A stretch of 64,000 nucleotides of DNA from Cunninghamia lanceolata. Taxonomy: Eukaryota > Streptophyta > Pinopsida > Cupressales > Cupressaceae. Where the stretch lies: positions 4,836,001 through 4,900,000 of the forward strand of contig BSBN01000781.1 in assembly GCA_027924645.1 (NCBI GenBank), in the 5' to 3' direction. Below the pieces are notes generated by a model. It did not search any database and was not told the origin of the DNA. It saw nothing but the letters and a program-made list of their open reading frames with translations. Below, piece after piece: positions 44,441 through 57,489 of the stretch. Made by a program: the position numbers and the translations under genes. Within the stretch, counting starts at the first letter, position 1. Each line of letters begins with the position of its first letter.

Positions 44441-45238
44441 AGCATTTCATCCTAGAAGATCTCTCTTCCATGGGACTCATGTTCTAAGTAATGACTCTAG
44501 GATAAATAAAGTAGTAAAGGTTGAAAACTAGAAATGGCGGCCTTTTCTGCCCAAAAAAATTGGGCAAAAGTTGAAAACTAGCAATGACTGCTTTGCCTAG
44601 AGGGAAGATTGAAAACCAGCAATGGCAATCTTTCCTTTGAATTCCCCATTTCCTTCAATAAAAGTCCTTTTTGTAGTTCTGCAGGTTTTTGTGTTGAAAT
44701 TTTTTGAAGAGATCAAGATGGATACTGATAGATCCAGATGGCTATGGATTGCTCTAGATGAACATTGGCCGATGCTTGCTTTCCAAAGCACCGTCGGGTG
44801 CTAGGTGACATTGCATTGTGAAAAGTGATTCGGTAAAAAATGTTAAGGCAAAATAATCAAGGGGATGGGTACTTTACAAGGTATATTCCTTCCTTAAAAC
44901 TTATATAATTATTTTAATATGTTTATGTATGCCACGTGTTCCCCAAAGTTACCCGCATGCATCCTTCATCTTTTAAATGCCACGGCAAGTGCATAAATGA
45001 TTATAGTCTAATAGGTGGCAATCACAGATTTGTCCATCGATCTTGCATGCTTCATAATGAAATACAAGTACTTGGTCATCATGGCACAATATTTCAAATA
45101 AATGCCATAAACAAATAAACATTGGACTGAGAAACAATGATGATCAGTATTTTTTACCATTTAAAGGAAGTACATTTGAAAAGACATGAGTGCTGGGATT
45201 GCTAGTGTCAGCTCTGGATGGGTATGGAAAAGCAGTTA
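44441..45238 (+). other. Gypsy 3' region, no 3' LTR found
   Basis: Broken coding-like sequence up to about 44805 and then non-coding DNA. I cannot find a copy of the 37.65-38.87 kb LTR here. The LARD insertion at 45244 interrupts this segment, so the 3' LTR may be lost or beyond recognition. Confidence 0.4.
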
Positions 45239-45243
45239 AGGTG

Positions 45244-46704
45244 TGTTGAGTACTAGTGACTCAGATTACAGGTTCAATAGCTCAAAGGTTCCTTGGTTCA
45301 ACGGCATTGGTTCATTGGTTTCTTGGTTCAATGGTTTGGCGGCATTGGTTCATTAGTTCAACGGTTCCTTGGTTCATTGGGTCAACAGTTCCTTGGTTCA
45401 ATGGTTCGAAGGCATTGGTTCCTTGGTTCAACGGGATAGGTTCAATGGTTCATCGGTTCAGTGGTTCAATGGTCCATCAGCTTGACTCTAGCTATCAGAC
45501 TTAGCTGAAGATATCACTTCGATGATAGTGTCTCCCCGATGAAAAGGCTTGAACCTCGCGTCAAGGTTCAATGGTTCAACAGGTTCAATAATATGCAAAG
45601 TTGGCATCGGCATGAGAATAACTATCGGCCCAACCTAGGGATGTTTCTCCAATATGAACTATCTTACCGATGGGAGTTGGCAAAAGTTTGGCATCGGCGA
45701 GAGGAACGTGGTCGACGAAGAAGGATGAGGTTACACCGAAGGTCGATGTCTTTCCGACGGTTCTATTATTCTGATGAAGGCACGAAGTCTTGGGCATTGG
45801 TGGGACAAGGACTCATCGCTATGAATACTGAGTGGTTGGCCAATGGTTTTGGATTACACTGATGAGGTTAGACTGGGGTCGTCGGTAGCAAAAGTGCCGA
45901 CAATAGTCTTACTAAGTGGTTGAGTCTATAAACTAGAAAGTCACCCGATGACGGATGCATGTGGGATTAAAGTTTCTCATGAATATGCAAATGGTTAGAA
46001 GCGGTAGTTTGGACGGTTCGAATGGTCAGTTGCATGAGTTTCTTGATTAGATTGCTAAAAGCAATTGGGAATCGAAAAAGAGTAAAAGAGAGTTGGATGG
46101 TGCGATCAATCTGGTGAGCTCTGGTTTTCTCCTTCTGTGAAGTCCTATGTTGTACGTTGTACGCAGCATGTTAATAGTATGTAAAAGGACTGAGGAGAGA
46201 GTGTAAACAAAGTTCAGGTGAAAGGGTTCTGGCCGAGAAGGTGAAGTTCTGTACTGTGTGCTATTTGTGGCATGATAACAGTATGAAGAACCAACCGAGT
46301 GCTGGAGAACTTTGTGCAAGGTTATACTGTCAGATATTTTTTAGAAGGAACAAGATGTTAATCAACTGTAAAGGCTATGAGCCTATAAATGTATTGTAAT
46401 TGTTTGGTTGCTAAATAATACAATGGCTCTCTGATTTGGAGTGTGGGGTTTTTTACCCGTAAGGGTTTTCCCCATGTAAATTTGTGTTCTTGTTCTGTCT
46501 TTCATGTTTAATGTCTCTGCTGTTGAAACTGGTTAATGTTCGCTTGTGCTTTCCTCTAAGGGTCAATGTTGGAAATGTTCTATGTCAGTTTACACTTTAA
46601 TGGCATAGTTGTGCATGTTTTTGAAGCAATTGAAAAGAATTTAAATCTGTCGAAGACACCACTGTTCTTAGAAATACGTTTTGAGATGTCTACATTTCCT
46701 TACA
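45244..46704 (+). repeat. 5' LTR of the LARD element
   Basis: It carries a tandem array of GGTTC-type units at about 45271-45480, ACAATGGCTCTCTGATTTGG followed by the GTTTTTTACCCGTAAGGG module (46420-46475), and ends TTACA. Confidence 0.93.
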
Positions 46705-46706
46705 AG

Positions 46707-46719
46707 TGGTATCAGAGCC
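46707..46719 (+). promoter_or_regulatory. Primer binding site of the LARD element
   Basis: TGGTATCAGAGCC lies two bases after the 5' LTR and is complementary to the 3' end of initiator Met-tRNA. Confidence 0.92.
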
Positions 46720-49700
46720 TTCTTCTGGGATCTGCTTTGTTGCTCACATTTGTACATTTGTGTGCTGCATGTGTTTGCATGTAAGAGTTCCTAGTGTATA
46801 AGGTCTGGGTATTCCTTCTGTGATGATTTCTTAGTGTGACAGGCTTGAGGAAATCTGAAGGAAACGTCTGTTTGTTTCATCCTTGTTTGAGTGGAAGTCT
46901 TGCAGTTAATCTTGTCTTCATGTTACAATAGGCGCTTGAAGGATGGTGAAGATGAAGAGACTGGAGCTGGTCATGATGTGGCCTGAGGCTCTTAGTGACA
47001 GTATTTAATCCTGTTCCATGGGGTTTGGTTTGTGGTTGTGTTGCTGCAGTAACTTTCATATTGGGTCTCTGTGTGAGAGGCTCTCTGATGATATGAAGAA
47101 GTTTGTGTTACTGCTCAGCCATGGAGTATTGTGCTTATGCTGGGTGTTTTATTTCTGGTGTTGGAAGGCATAATTTTCTGTTACCCTGATTGCATGTAGG
47201 CTATGGAGTTGATCATTGGATGGTCTGAGAGCTTTTGTAATAGCCTGATTCTCTCGGATGCAAGTGCATGTTGGTGGTTGAGGGATTGGTCTACAAGTGG
47301 GCCTAAAGCTCTTGAACTGTTGTTTCCTTAATTGGATATTTTGTACTTGCATGACTCAGATTCATGTTTATTGGATTTGAGGGGTTTTATAGTTTTTCCT
47401 TAAAATCTATGGTTATGCATATTCATAATGATCCATTTTTCTGGTTTAACTGTTATGGAGTTTATGTTGCAGACTTTTGGGTCTTCCAGATGTGAAGTGG
47501 GTATGGATGTGCATGGGTGTTTTTCAAACACAATGGTTTTGCAGGTTTTACACATTCAAAAGAAAACTTGTGGTTTTGTGAAGCTGCAGTTAAGCTATTT
47601 CTAGACCCTGGCTTTTGGGGTGTTGCTGGATGATATAGTTGTAGTTTTTGCACTCATGCTCTGTGCATGGTGTGAGGAGGTGAAATGCTTTCTCTGCATG
47701 GGAGTGCTGGTATGTGATATGACACTCAGCATTTCTGTGGTAATGCTTCTAGTATCTTGAGTATGGTGCTCTAGTTGTGGACATGTTTAGCAAATCAGAT
47801 TTACTTGTTAGCTGGCCTTGTCTGTGGTCACTTGTACATTGGTGTGACTATTTCAGGATGAGAGGATGGATGTTGTAGAGTACTTGAATAGTTGGTTATG
47901 GAGACATGTAGCATGTGTATCACAATGTTGTAAATAGCTTGGATTCACAGGTTTGTGTAAGCTATTGACAGTGATAGTGTATTTCCTTGGTTTGGAGATC
48001 TTGGTGCCTCTTGGTTTTATTGTCACATGGACATGTTAATGTGTGGACCTGGAGGATTTTCAGATTAGAAGATGTTTGGTCATGATGCTTGGAAAGCTTG
48101 GTTGTCACAGTTCAGTGGGAGCTTTAGCAATGACTGTAGATTCATCACTTAGTGGTGAATGATCTTCTTTAATGTTGCAGATGTTACTAGGAGGAGCTCT
48201 TTGATCCTGTTGCTATAGAAGGGTTCTTTCACATTTGCAGGGGCACTATTTGAGGATGAGTAACATCTTGAAGTCATGGAGGATTCATGAAGTCTTTGGT
48301 TGAGGTGTTGGTGATGCTTGACAAGTGATGTTGGTTTAGAGTTTGTTTGGTTCATGTCATGATAGACTCTTGTTTAAGCATTTGAGTTTTGGCATGATAC
48401 ATTGCTCTTGAGACCATGGTTATGTTCACCTAGAGCATGGTATCTCCTAAGGGAGATGGTAAGATCATGATGTCATGATAAGTTTCTGATTCAGATGATT
48501 GGAGCTTTGACAGTGGTCTGGTTACTTCTCTATGTTTGGGTACATTTATCATTTGCTTGATTACTTCATAGTGTTGTAGTGATGCAGTTGGAGTTCAGAA
48601 TGAGGTGATTGTTTGAAGGTACTCATGGATACATGGAGAATAAGGTGAGACTATATATGCTATGCTTATTCAGTTTTTGCAGCAGGAAGTCCGAGGAGTC
48701 TTTACCTTGGTTGGCTGTGAGTTCAACAAAGACCAATGAGGAGATTGCTCTTGGAGAAGTCATATAGACTCGATTATCCTAGAGGAGCATTCTCATTCCC
48801 ACTCTTGGTATTCTCAGCAGTTTATAACTTGAGAGGTATTGCCCATTGTTTCTCTCAGGTGTTTTATGCTTTCTTTCATAGACATGGATCTTGAACTGCT
48901 CTGGAGGATTCATTGTGAGAGATGGATAGCATGATTAATCTCCTCGTGCATTTGATATCATTCATTGATGAGAATTGTTATGAGATGGTTTTATGGGTTG
49001 GTTTCCTGAAATGGGAAATGAATTAGTTTGATCTTCTTTGGTTTGAGAGGGTTACATCCATGTTTAGTTGCATGATTACATATGTTGAATTTGATCTCTA
49101 TGAGCTTGAACAACTTTGGGTGTTGTTATGATGTTCTCTTTGGGTTTTTTAAGAAGGAGATCATACTTGACACAGTTAGCATTCAGAGGTGTATGTAGAA
49201 GGATTGTCTACAGGTATATGATGTGCAGTGTTTCTCTTGGTCTCAGTTATTTTCTCTGATGGTGTGTTTCACATTACATTGTTTTGATGTTTTGTTCAGA
49301 GCTGAAGTGATCACTAGTTTGTGATCATGTGTTTTCACTTACGCTTTTGGGTGATGACATGGAGGTTCTGTTATCTCTTTCATTGTTGGGTGTGAAGAAC
49401 TTGAGAGATTTCTAGACTGGTGGTGAGATGTATAGGTCATTGATTTACAGATTTTTGCATATCATGGTGGATGTTTCCTTGGTACTTCATGATGTTTACA
49501 CTTTCTGTGTTATGTTATTGGTAGACTTAGTATGTCTTGATCTTTTTCAGATCTACATTATCCATGCAGTGGGAGTTCTTGATGTGTTTGGTCTTCTTCG
49601 ACTGGTTGACACATGGAGCTTGTATTTGCAGTTGATGGGTGTATGTGTAGGTAACATGAGTCTACTGATGTTCATACCTTCAAGGTATGAGCGATTGGAT

Positions 49701-49888
49701 GTTTTAGCACTGGTTGTGTGCGCTATTTTCAGTCAAGTGGGTTTTTTGGTTCAGTTGGATGGGAGCAGTCAGCTTTCTGATTGTTGTTCTAGCTGATGGT
49801 CTATCTTGTTTCTGGAGGCAGTATCAACTTTGATCCTGTGACTTGGAGCATTGATGGTTTCCTGTAATTTCTTTGTCAAGTGGAAGAA
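46720..49888 (+). other. Non-coding interior of the LARD element
   Basis: The plus strand is rich in T and G over 3 kb, with few C. No protein domain was found on either strand. The longest open frame (49428-49796) is Leu/Val-rich and looks like a by-product of T-rich composition. A PPT-like GTGGAAGA precedes the 3' LTR but is weak. Confidence 0.7.
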
Positions 49889-51395
49889 TGTTGAGTACTA
49901 GTGACTCAGATTATAGATTCAATAGCTCAAAGGTTCCTTGGTTCAATGGCATTGGTTCAGTGGTTCCTTGGTTCAGTGGTTCCTTGGTTCAATGGTTCGG
50001 CGGCATTGGTTCATTAGTTCAACGGTTCCTTGGTTCATTGGTTCAATAGTTCCTTGGTTCAATGGTTCGAAGGCATTGGTTCCTTGGTTCAATGGTTCGA
50101 AGGCATTGGTTCCTTGGTTCAACAGGATAGGTTCAATGGTTCATCAATTCAGTGGTTCAATGGTCCATCAGCTTGACTCTAGCTATCAGACTTAGCTGAA
50201 GATATCACTCCGACGATAGTGTCTCCCCAATGAAAAGGCTTGAACCTCGCGTCAAGGTTCAATGGTTCAACAGGTTCAATAATATGCAAAGTTGGCATTG
50301 GCGTGAGAATAACTATCAGCCCAACCTAGGGATGTTGCTCCAATATGAACTATCTTACCGATGGGAGTTGGCAAAAGTTTAGCATCGGCAAGAGGAACGT
50401 GGTCAACGAAGAAGGATGAGGTTACACCGAAGGTCGATGTCTTTCCGACGGTTCTATTATTCTGATGAACGCACGAAGTCTTGGGCATCAGTGGGACAAG
50501 GACTCATCACTGTGAATACTGAGTGGTTGGCCGATGGTTTTGGATTACACCGATGAGGTTAGATTGGGGTCGTCGGTAGCAAAAGTGTCGACAATAGTCT
50601 TACTAAGTGGTTGAGTCTATAAACTGGAAAGTCACCCGATGACGGATGCATGTGGGACTAAAGTTTCTCACAAATATGCAAATGGTTAGAAGCGGCAGTT
50701 TGGACGGTTCGAACAGTCAGTTGCATGAGTTTCTTGATTAGATTGCTAAAAGCAATTGGGAATCAAAAAAGAGTAAAAGAGAGTTGGACGGTGTGATCAA
50801 TCTAGTGAGCTCTGGTTTTCTCCTTCTGTGAAGTCCTATGTTGTACGTTGTACGTAGCATGTTAACAGTATGTAAAAGGACTAAGGAGAGAGTGTAAACA
50901 AAGTTTAGGTGAAAGGGTTCTGGCTGAGAAGGTGAAGTTTTGTACTATGTGCTATTTGTGGCACGATAACAGTATGAAGAACCAACCGAGTGCTGGAGAA
51001 CTTTGTGCAGGGTTATACTGTCAGATATTCTTCAGAAGGAACAAGATGTTAATCAACTGTAAAGGCTATGAGCCTGTAAATGTATTGTAACTGTTTGGTT
51101 GCTGAATAATACAATGGATCTCTGATTTGGAGTGTGGGGTTTTTTACCTGTAAGAGTTTTCCCTACGTAAATTTGTGTTCTTGTTCTGTCTTTCATGTTT
51201 AATGTCTCTGTTGTTGAAACTGGTTAATGTTCACTTCTGCTTTCCTCTAAGGGTCAATGTTGGAAATGTTCTATGTCAGTTTTTGCTTTAATGGCATAGT
51301 TGTGCGTGTTTTTGAAGCAATTGAAAAGAATTTAAATCTGTCAAAGACACCACTGTTCCTAGAAATACATTTTGAGATGTCTACATTTCCTTACA
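49889..51395 (+). repeat. 3' LTR of the LARD element
   Basis: It matches 45244-46704 but is 46 bp longer, chiefly through extra GGTTC-type units at about 49925-50170. Confidence 0.93.
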
Positions 51396-51400
51396 AGGTG

Positions 51401-52974
51401 GTGTTAGGTCACAAAAATGTAGGTTGTTAACCCTAAGAGGTTGCCAAGCTCTCTTAACATTTTTGGCTAACGACATGAGGTAGATATGGCTAAAACCCCC
51501 TTCACTTCAGGCTCTACCAAACCTAAGTGGGTATACCTTAATGATTAGTACAGACTTGATTGACCTTCACAATGGCAAATGGGTGTGAAGTAGATGTAAG
51601 TTTTGATGATTATTTTTGATGCTAATGTTTGAGATTCAAAAATGTAAATAAGGTTTTGAAATGTTGTTAAAATGACTAGTGTTTTATCTATTTTGGGCAA
51701 CAGAATCAGGATGTGTATGATAGATGTATCCCCCTCTTGGTTTAACTCTAATTATTTGGCACTTTTAGGTGTTTATACCTTGTATAAACATGCAAGGTTG
51801 TAGGTTATTTGTGCTCTTCTTACCCAATCCCAATGATATTTTCCCAAGTTACTGTGAACAACTGAAAGAAATTTTAATTCTGGTGAGAAGGAAACCTAAC
51901 CAAGATCGTTTGTTTGAAGGGTTTTAACTCCTGGCAAAGAACAATGAACATAAACCACTTGGAAGGACTTAAATCAACTTCTTGCAGAAACCAGTCAAAT
52001 TTATCACACAGAAGTAGCAAATGTGCCCTAATAAATTAATTATATCCTTGATATATTAATTTAAACAACAAAGAAAAACCATTCTGGAGACAACACAAAT
52101 AGCACATATGAATGAACATTAACAAATAATTGAATACCAGAAGGGTTGGACAACAGTTTATTATATTCCTTCTCCGTTCAAAAAATTTGACAATATATGC
52201 TTGGAAGTCTTCATTTTGATATATTTTACCTAACCCTAATAATTGCTCCTTGATGCTCTGGTTATTGCTGCTTCTTATTCACTTGATTCGATGATCCATT
52301 ACTTGATTTTCACCTTGGATAAATACTTTGTAGCTTTAGGGTTATGTCCCTTCATTCATTCCAGTGTATCTCTTCATTTAATTAATAATCTTCCATATAT
52401 AGAATAATTAATTAACTCAACATGTCTCCGCATTCTGGAAAAAATAAAGTATCTTCCAATACTTTAATCTTTATTCCATTCCTTGATTATATTTTCCTTT
52501 GTGTGTTTTCACCTTTGTTTGACAAAAGTATACATGTTGGATGAAAATAATTTCCCCTCCTTAACTTCTTTAGTGAAAATATTTTCACGGGTCATTATAT
52601 ACATTAACTCTTTCGGAAAAGTATTTCACTTTTGAAAAATATTCTCAATAGTTGTTCACTTCATAGCTCCTTCAATGAAAATGTGGAATTCACTTTTATC
52701 ACACTTTATTAATTTTATTTGCACCTTTTGTAAATATTTATTTTTTAATATGGATAATATTTCCACCTTATAACGCCTTCAAAAAAATATGAAATCTACT
52801 TTTTCATTTTATTATAGTCATACTTTTACTTTAAGATTTTAATTGCACTTCATTTTATTGGAGAGACTTTGTTTATTAGTGAGACTCTAAACCATATCAC
52901 CCTAACATCCCAAAATCCATTTGCGAATCATTTTTGATATTTTTCATTTGATCAGCATGACACATTTTGGTGTC
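51401..52974. other. No recognisable gene
   Basis: AT-rich intergenic DNA between the LARD element and family A copy 2. Before insertion it was contiguous with 45238 on the left and 60483 on the right. No domain, LTR end or tRNA was seen. Confidence 0.5.
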
Positions 52975-52979
52975 ACACC

Positions 52980-54071
52980 TGTTGATAACTGAGAGGGGGG
53001 GGTGAATCAGTTATCCTAATTGTTTCTTCTTTTGATCTTTCTTATTAATCAAAGTAGCATTGAATTAAACAAACAAACATTATCATGAAATGAGAAACAC
53101 ATGACACAGTATTTTTGACGTGGAAACCCGGTTAAGGGAGAAAACCACAGGGTGATTAACCCAAAGATTATTCTGTTAGAAGAATAAGGAGTTACAAAAA
53201 TGGCACTTGCCAATTAGGGCTCACTGCCCGAGCACACTGCTCACAAAGAGGCCCACTGCCTACAAGGAGACACACTGTCTACAAAGAATGATATATAATA
53301 CTTGAACTAATTGGAAGCACCTACATATGCTGGGGTTTAGTTCCGGTTGGGCTTAGTACACTGATCTGCTGCACTTCATCTTTCCTCTGTTCTTTATTCT
53401 GCTATCTTTTCACATACCGGATCTTTCTTACTACTTCTGCTCTGCTCTATACTTATTTGCATACTATCACACTCTCTATACTTATTTTCACAACTAAATC
53501 CATCCTCTATATATATCCGCACAAGTAATTTCATCACTTTTCTAGTCAGCATCCGGAACAGTCTAGTTTCTTACAAACTCTGTTCTGTCGGCTGAATCCT
53601 TGCTTACCAAGCAATGCGGATCAAGCATGTACTTGTAGATATCATTAGTCATGTTGGCCAAACATGATTCATGCCTTCACAACCTTTACAATCAACAGTA
53701 ACATATCTGGAAAAGATTATGATGCTCTGTCAGTCAGTTCTTCCTTCTGTTCTCATTGTCTTTCAGGAATCCGGTACTCAACTATTCATATCTTTTTCTT
53801 TGTCCATCAGAGGAGGCTAAATCCTTGGAATATACTACTCAAGGTAGTCCTCTTGACTTCCCCAAATCCACACTGCACCAAGACACTTCCTCTGAGAGGT
53901 CCGGACCAATCTGTCGGACCTTGCCACATGCTCTGTTCTTGTTCACCGGACCACAACAGTTCTTCATCCTGACTTCCGGTAGAGGCACACCATGACTTGC
54001 GGATATGTGGGATGACTTTCGTTGCCATCAATGACAACAACCATGAATCCATATAGTATCTCTTGCCAACA
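52980..54071 (-). repeat. 3' LTR of family A copy 2
   Basis: 1,092 bp. On the minus strand it starts TGTTGGCAAGAG directly after the PPT and ends TTATCAACA. U5 arms GATAACTGA/TCAGTTATC (52984-53015) flank the C-run. Confidence 0.95.
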
Positions 54072-54097
54072 ATCTCCCCCTTTGGCATTGATGGCAA
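54022..54097 (-). repeat. Inverted repeat spanning the PPT/3' LTR junction of family A
   Basis: TTGCCATCAATGACAA (54022-54037, inside U3) and TTGGCATTGATGGCAA (54082-54097, internal) pair at 15 of 16 positions. The PPT (minus strand AAAGGGGGAGAT, 54083-54072) and the LTR start lie at the arm edge and in the loop. It is the counterpart of the 15598-15657 hairpin of copia-1. Confidence 0.8.
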
Positions 54098-54303
54098 TAC
54101 TTAGTGAAAAATGACTAAGTGTTTACACTATGCTCCCCCTTTGCTGATGCTCTATCTTTATATACAATTTCCGGAACTCCCCCTTAGTTGGATTCCTCAT
54201 TTTTCACTGCTCCTCACTCCCCCTTTGACATCAATGGCAAAGGGTAGGGTCCGCACACCAAAATTTTCAAAAATTTTCCATACATAGCCGCATATTTACA
54301 TAC

Positions 54304-57300
54304 TCACATAAACTGGAGAATGTCTGCAAAAGATGTCTTCAGTTGGATCAGTTTTGTAGCCCAACTTTGCTTCATTCTATCCAAAATTGAAATGTGACCA
54401 CTCAACAAAAAAGCAAAAGCTTCTGCCCTCTTGAGATCTATCGGATCATTTGTTTGGGCGGTAGTCTGAGCATCACTGATGGCCTCATGCATAGTTTCTA
54501 ACTTAGGGATTATAATCCTTCTAAGTTCTCCCATCCGGTTAGTGATATTCTTCCTTTCCTTCTCAAAGTTCTTTATTGCATTTGTGATTGCAATAGTTTG
54601 ACATTCTTGATTTACTATGGATGAAGAGAGAGGATCAAAACTTTGAGACAAACTTTGTAGTTTGTCCTGTTCCGCTTTTATTTTCTTATCTATTTCTACT
54701 GTTGCCTTTGACCAGGAGATACAAAATTTGCAAATATCACCGCCATCCTTAAGAGCATTTTCTAAGCTCTTTATTCCAATACTCATATTTCTCCTATCGT
54801 TAGAGATTACTCCTAATACTTCTGAAAATCTTTTATCCAAAAATTCCTTCCGGACCTTTTCTTCATCTGATTTTTCTAGAGAATCAAAATGTGTAGCAAC
54901 ACTGCTGACTAAGGTTTTGAGATTACCGGAAGAGGAGGCTGTCGGATCTATCTGGATTGATGGCATAATCTTTTCAAGCACTCTGGAAGTAGCCTCTATC
55001 AACTCACAGTCTTCCATATGAGACTTTAGGAGTTTTTCATTTGCCTTAGCATTTGCAAATGAAGCTATCTTCATTGTCTGTACCAGAGAGAGAGAGTCAA
55101 AGTCGAATGGGCCTTTTAGAAGCTCCGGTTCATCAATCTCTAAAGTTTCTTGGCTTAGAAACTTTTGAACAGTTTGTGCAGTGTCTCTTGCCGGAGACAG
55201 ATGTTTCTTTTCTTCTGCAGTTTTGTCCTTAGGAGTCTTATCTCCTTCCACATTCTTACCACTTACAGTTGTGGTTTTCTCTGTTGGATTTTTCTCTTTC
55301 TCTGCATCCTTGGTGCTGTCAGCCTCTTTTTCTTTTTCTGCTGCTTCTTCCTCCTGTAATTTTTCTTCTTCTTGGGATCTGGAGAATGTACGAGAAGCCA
55401 GAGAAGAGATGTTAGTCTGTTCTAGTGGCACTTCTTCCGGAGCAGATGATTCCAAGTCCGCAGCTGTTTCTGCACCTAAGTCCTTTGTAATAGGAATATT
55501 AAACCTTTTGTATGTATTCCGGAGGATCTCTTCAGTGTCCTTGGCTACTTTGTCGGTTTCACCAAGCATAAGCTGATTCATCCTTGCTTTGCTTCTGAAT
55601 TCATCCTTGCAGTCCTTGAATATCATGTTCATGGTTTTGTGATCAATTGAGGGATATAGCTGAATAGCTATCTGTTCCCTGATCTCAAGGTCTTTTGCCA
55701 TGGCATTGTTCTTTCTTATTTCTAGTTCCATCTCTAGACTCTTTGGAATTTCAGAGATAATCTCAATAAAAGCTTTATTGTAGATGTTCAAGTACCTAAT
55801 TATAGCTTCCTGCAGGATCTTTTGATCTGCCTCATTGTAGTCATCATAGAATTCAGCCACCGGTTGAAGGTTCCCATTCACAGTGACTGATTTGACTACA
55901 CTGTCTAGAGACAGGGTGGGCTTTTCAGAAAGTTCTTCTATCATTTCTTCCTTGTCTCAGCCAGAAGAGAGTTTACCGGATCCTTTCTTCTTCTGTTTCT
56001 TTATTTCTTTCACTCCCTCATCTGACTCAGTTTCTTCTTCATCCTTTTGGCTTTGATAAGCTCTTGAGGCTTTTGTCTTAGATCTCTTACCAGATCCCTA
56101 GACTTCCGGTTTTGAGCTTTTGGTTTTGATAGGTGTGGATCCTTTTGATGATCTGGTCCGGGTTGAGGATTCCACCGGAGCACTTTTCTTGCTTTTCTTT
56201 TCTGCCTCTTTCTTTTCTTCCTCAGATTTTCTTCTCTTTTCCCGGCTGGCATCAAGTGCCTCTTTTGAGATGCCTAGGCCTTGAGCAATATGCTCTACTT
56301 CTTTTCTCACCTTCCTCTTTATCTCAGGTTCCCTGAGTTCAACATGGATCTTTACACTCAGCTCCTCAAAGGTTCCAAACCTTTTTGCCTTTGGATCTTT
56401 GGGCTGACTTAGCATGTGTTGAACATGCAGCTCCACTATCTATTCATCCACTTCATACCCCATGGGCATGATCCAGACAGTCCTTGGCTCCACTGCCTCC
56501 ATTAGGCACTGATCAGTGTCCACCATAAAGCACACTGAGTCTTTGTATTTTTCAACAAGAGACTGGGGAATTCTTTCTCTTGCTTGCATCATGCTTTGGA
56601 AGTTTTTGAAGTATCCCCATAGGGCTGTATTTCTTGCTTTGGCATCCCCAAGCCCATGTAAATAGTCTCTTATCTGGACTGCAACAGGTTTGTCATTCTG
56701 CCATGCCCATCCACTTGATCCGGGCAGCTCATTCATGAAGTAGAAAAATAGACATAATATAAGAGTACCATACTTAAAGGAATTCTTTCTGTCCTTCTTG
56801 ATTTTCTGTATATTTTCCATTAATTGGCTTAAGAGCAATTCGCAAAGATCATATTCTGCATTCTTCCTTAGCATTTCATAGGCAGTATACACTGCAGTTT
56901 CGGATACAGAATTCTCCCTGCTGGAGTGATAGATCTTGTATCCTATTATCATGGATGCATACTTGATATCTGGATCTGAAATATCTTCAATGGTCATTGC
57001 CCTCTTATCAAATTTTGATCCGGTGGCCTCAGTTACAATGTTGTTCTTGACAGATTTGAGGATAGGTATCCCTCCGGAAGAGTAGAGACCAGTTACTGCC
57101 CTAATTGCCTCTTTTGTGATCTTGTAAGGTCTATCTAGCCATAGGAAGTTGTCATGCATTCTGCTCAATACATATCGGACCCATTCTTCTTCTTCAAAGC
57201 AGGGGAAATGAATGAATTGATCAAACTGTTTCTTCCGTATACCCTTGTACTCTGGTTTAAGCTCAAAAGCATTGTCTATCAGTTGTTTGTGATAGAGATC

Positions 57301-57489
57301 TCTCAATTTGAATTCCCCAAATTCCTCAATGCTTGCATGTATGTAAACCCTAATGTCTTCTGTGTGTAAAACTCCATGAGGAACACTGGAAAAAGCTCCT
57401 AAGGGATCTACCTCCAATGACTTGTATGGATGTTTCTTAAATTCAGGTCGGGGCCTGTCTGAGATTTTTACTATATTTGGAGTAGCCAT
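54304..57489 (-). pseudogene. Family A long ORF, copy 2: unknown ~1,061-residue protein
   Basis: One frame from ATG 57489 (MATPNIVKISD) to the stop at 54304, interrupted by three point stops: TAG 56440-56442 and TAG 56098-56100, both CAG in copy 1, and TGA at about 55957-55959, where copy 1 has CAA. An upstream extension to 57702 exists, but copies 1 and 3 support the 57489 start. Regions: a globular N-terminal ~350 residues (EVDPLGAF, EDIRVYIHA, EEEWVRYVLSR, IIGYKIYHSSRENS, FMNELPGSSGWAW); a basic stretch (KSEEEKKEAEKKSKKS); a Lys-rich linker; a central Glu/Lys coiled coil; and a helical C-terminal ~250 residues. No signal peptide or clear membrane segment. Not recognised. It occupies the place of an extra 3' ORF, as some plant LTR elements have after pol. 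Confidence 0.8.

Larger units (their letters stand above)
45244..51395 (+). mobile_element. LARD-type non-autonomous LTR retrotransposon
   Basis: The element is 6,152 bp with LTRs of 1,461 bp (45244-46704) and 1,507 bp (49889-51395), starting TGTTGAGTACTAG and ending TTTCCTTACA. The perfect duplication AGGTG lies at 45239-45243 and 51396-51400. A Met-tRNA primer site is at 46707. The 3.2-kb interior has no open frame beyond 122 codons and no retrotransposon motif. It must depend on enzymes from elsewhere. Confidence 0.93.

Noticed and set aside
45271..45480. Possible CRISPR-like array of GGTTC units
   Set aside because: Units are irregular with no unique spacers, lie inside eukaryotic LTRs and occur in both LTRs; it is a simple tandem array.
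49428..49796. 122-codon Leu/Val-rich plus-strand frame in the LARD interior, membrane-protein-like
   Set aside because: Its make-up follows from T- and G-rich DNA; there is no homologous support and no other copy to test it.
54304..57489. Calling the long ORF an envelope-type protein
   Set aside because: Only its 3' position suggests this. No signal peptide, membrane segment or cleavage site is visible, so no such function is assigned.
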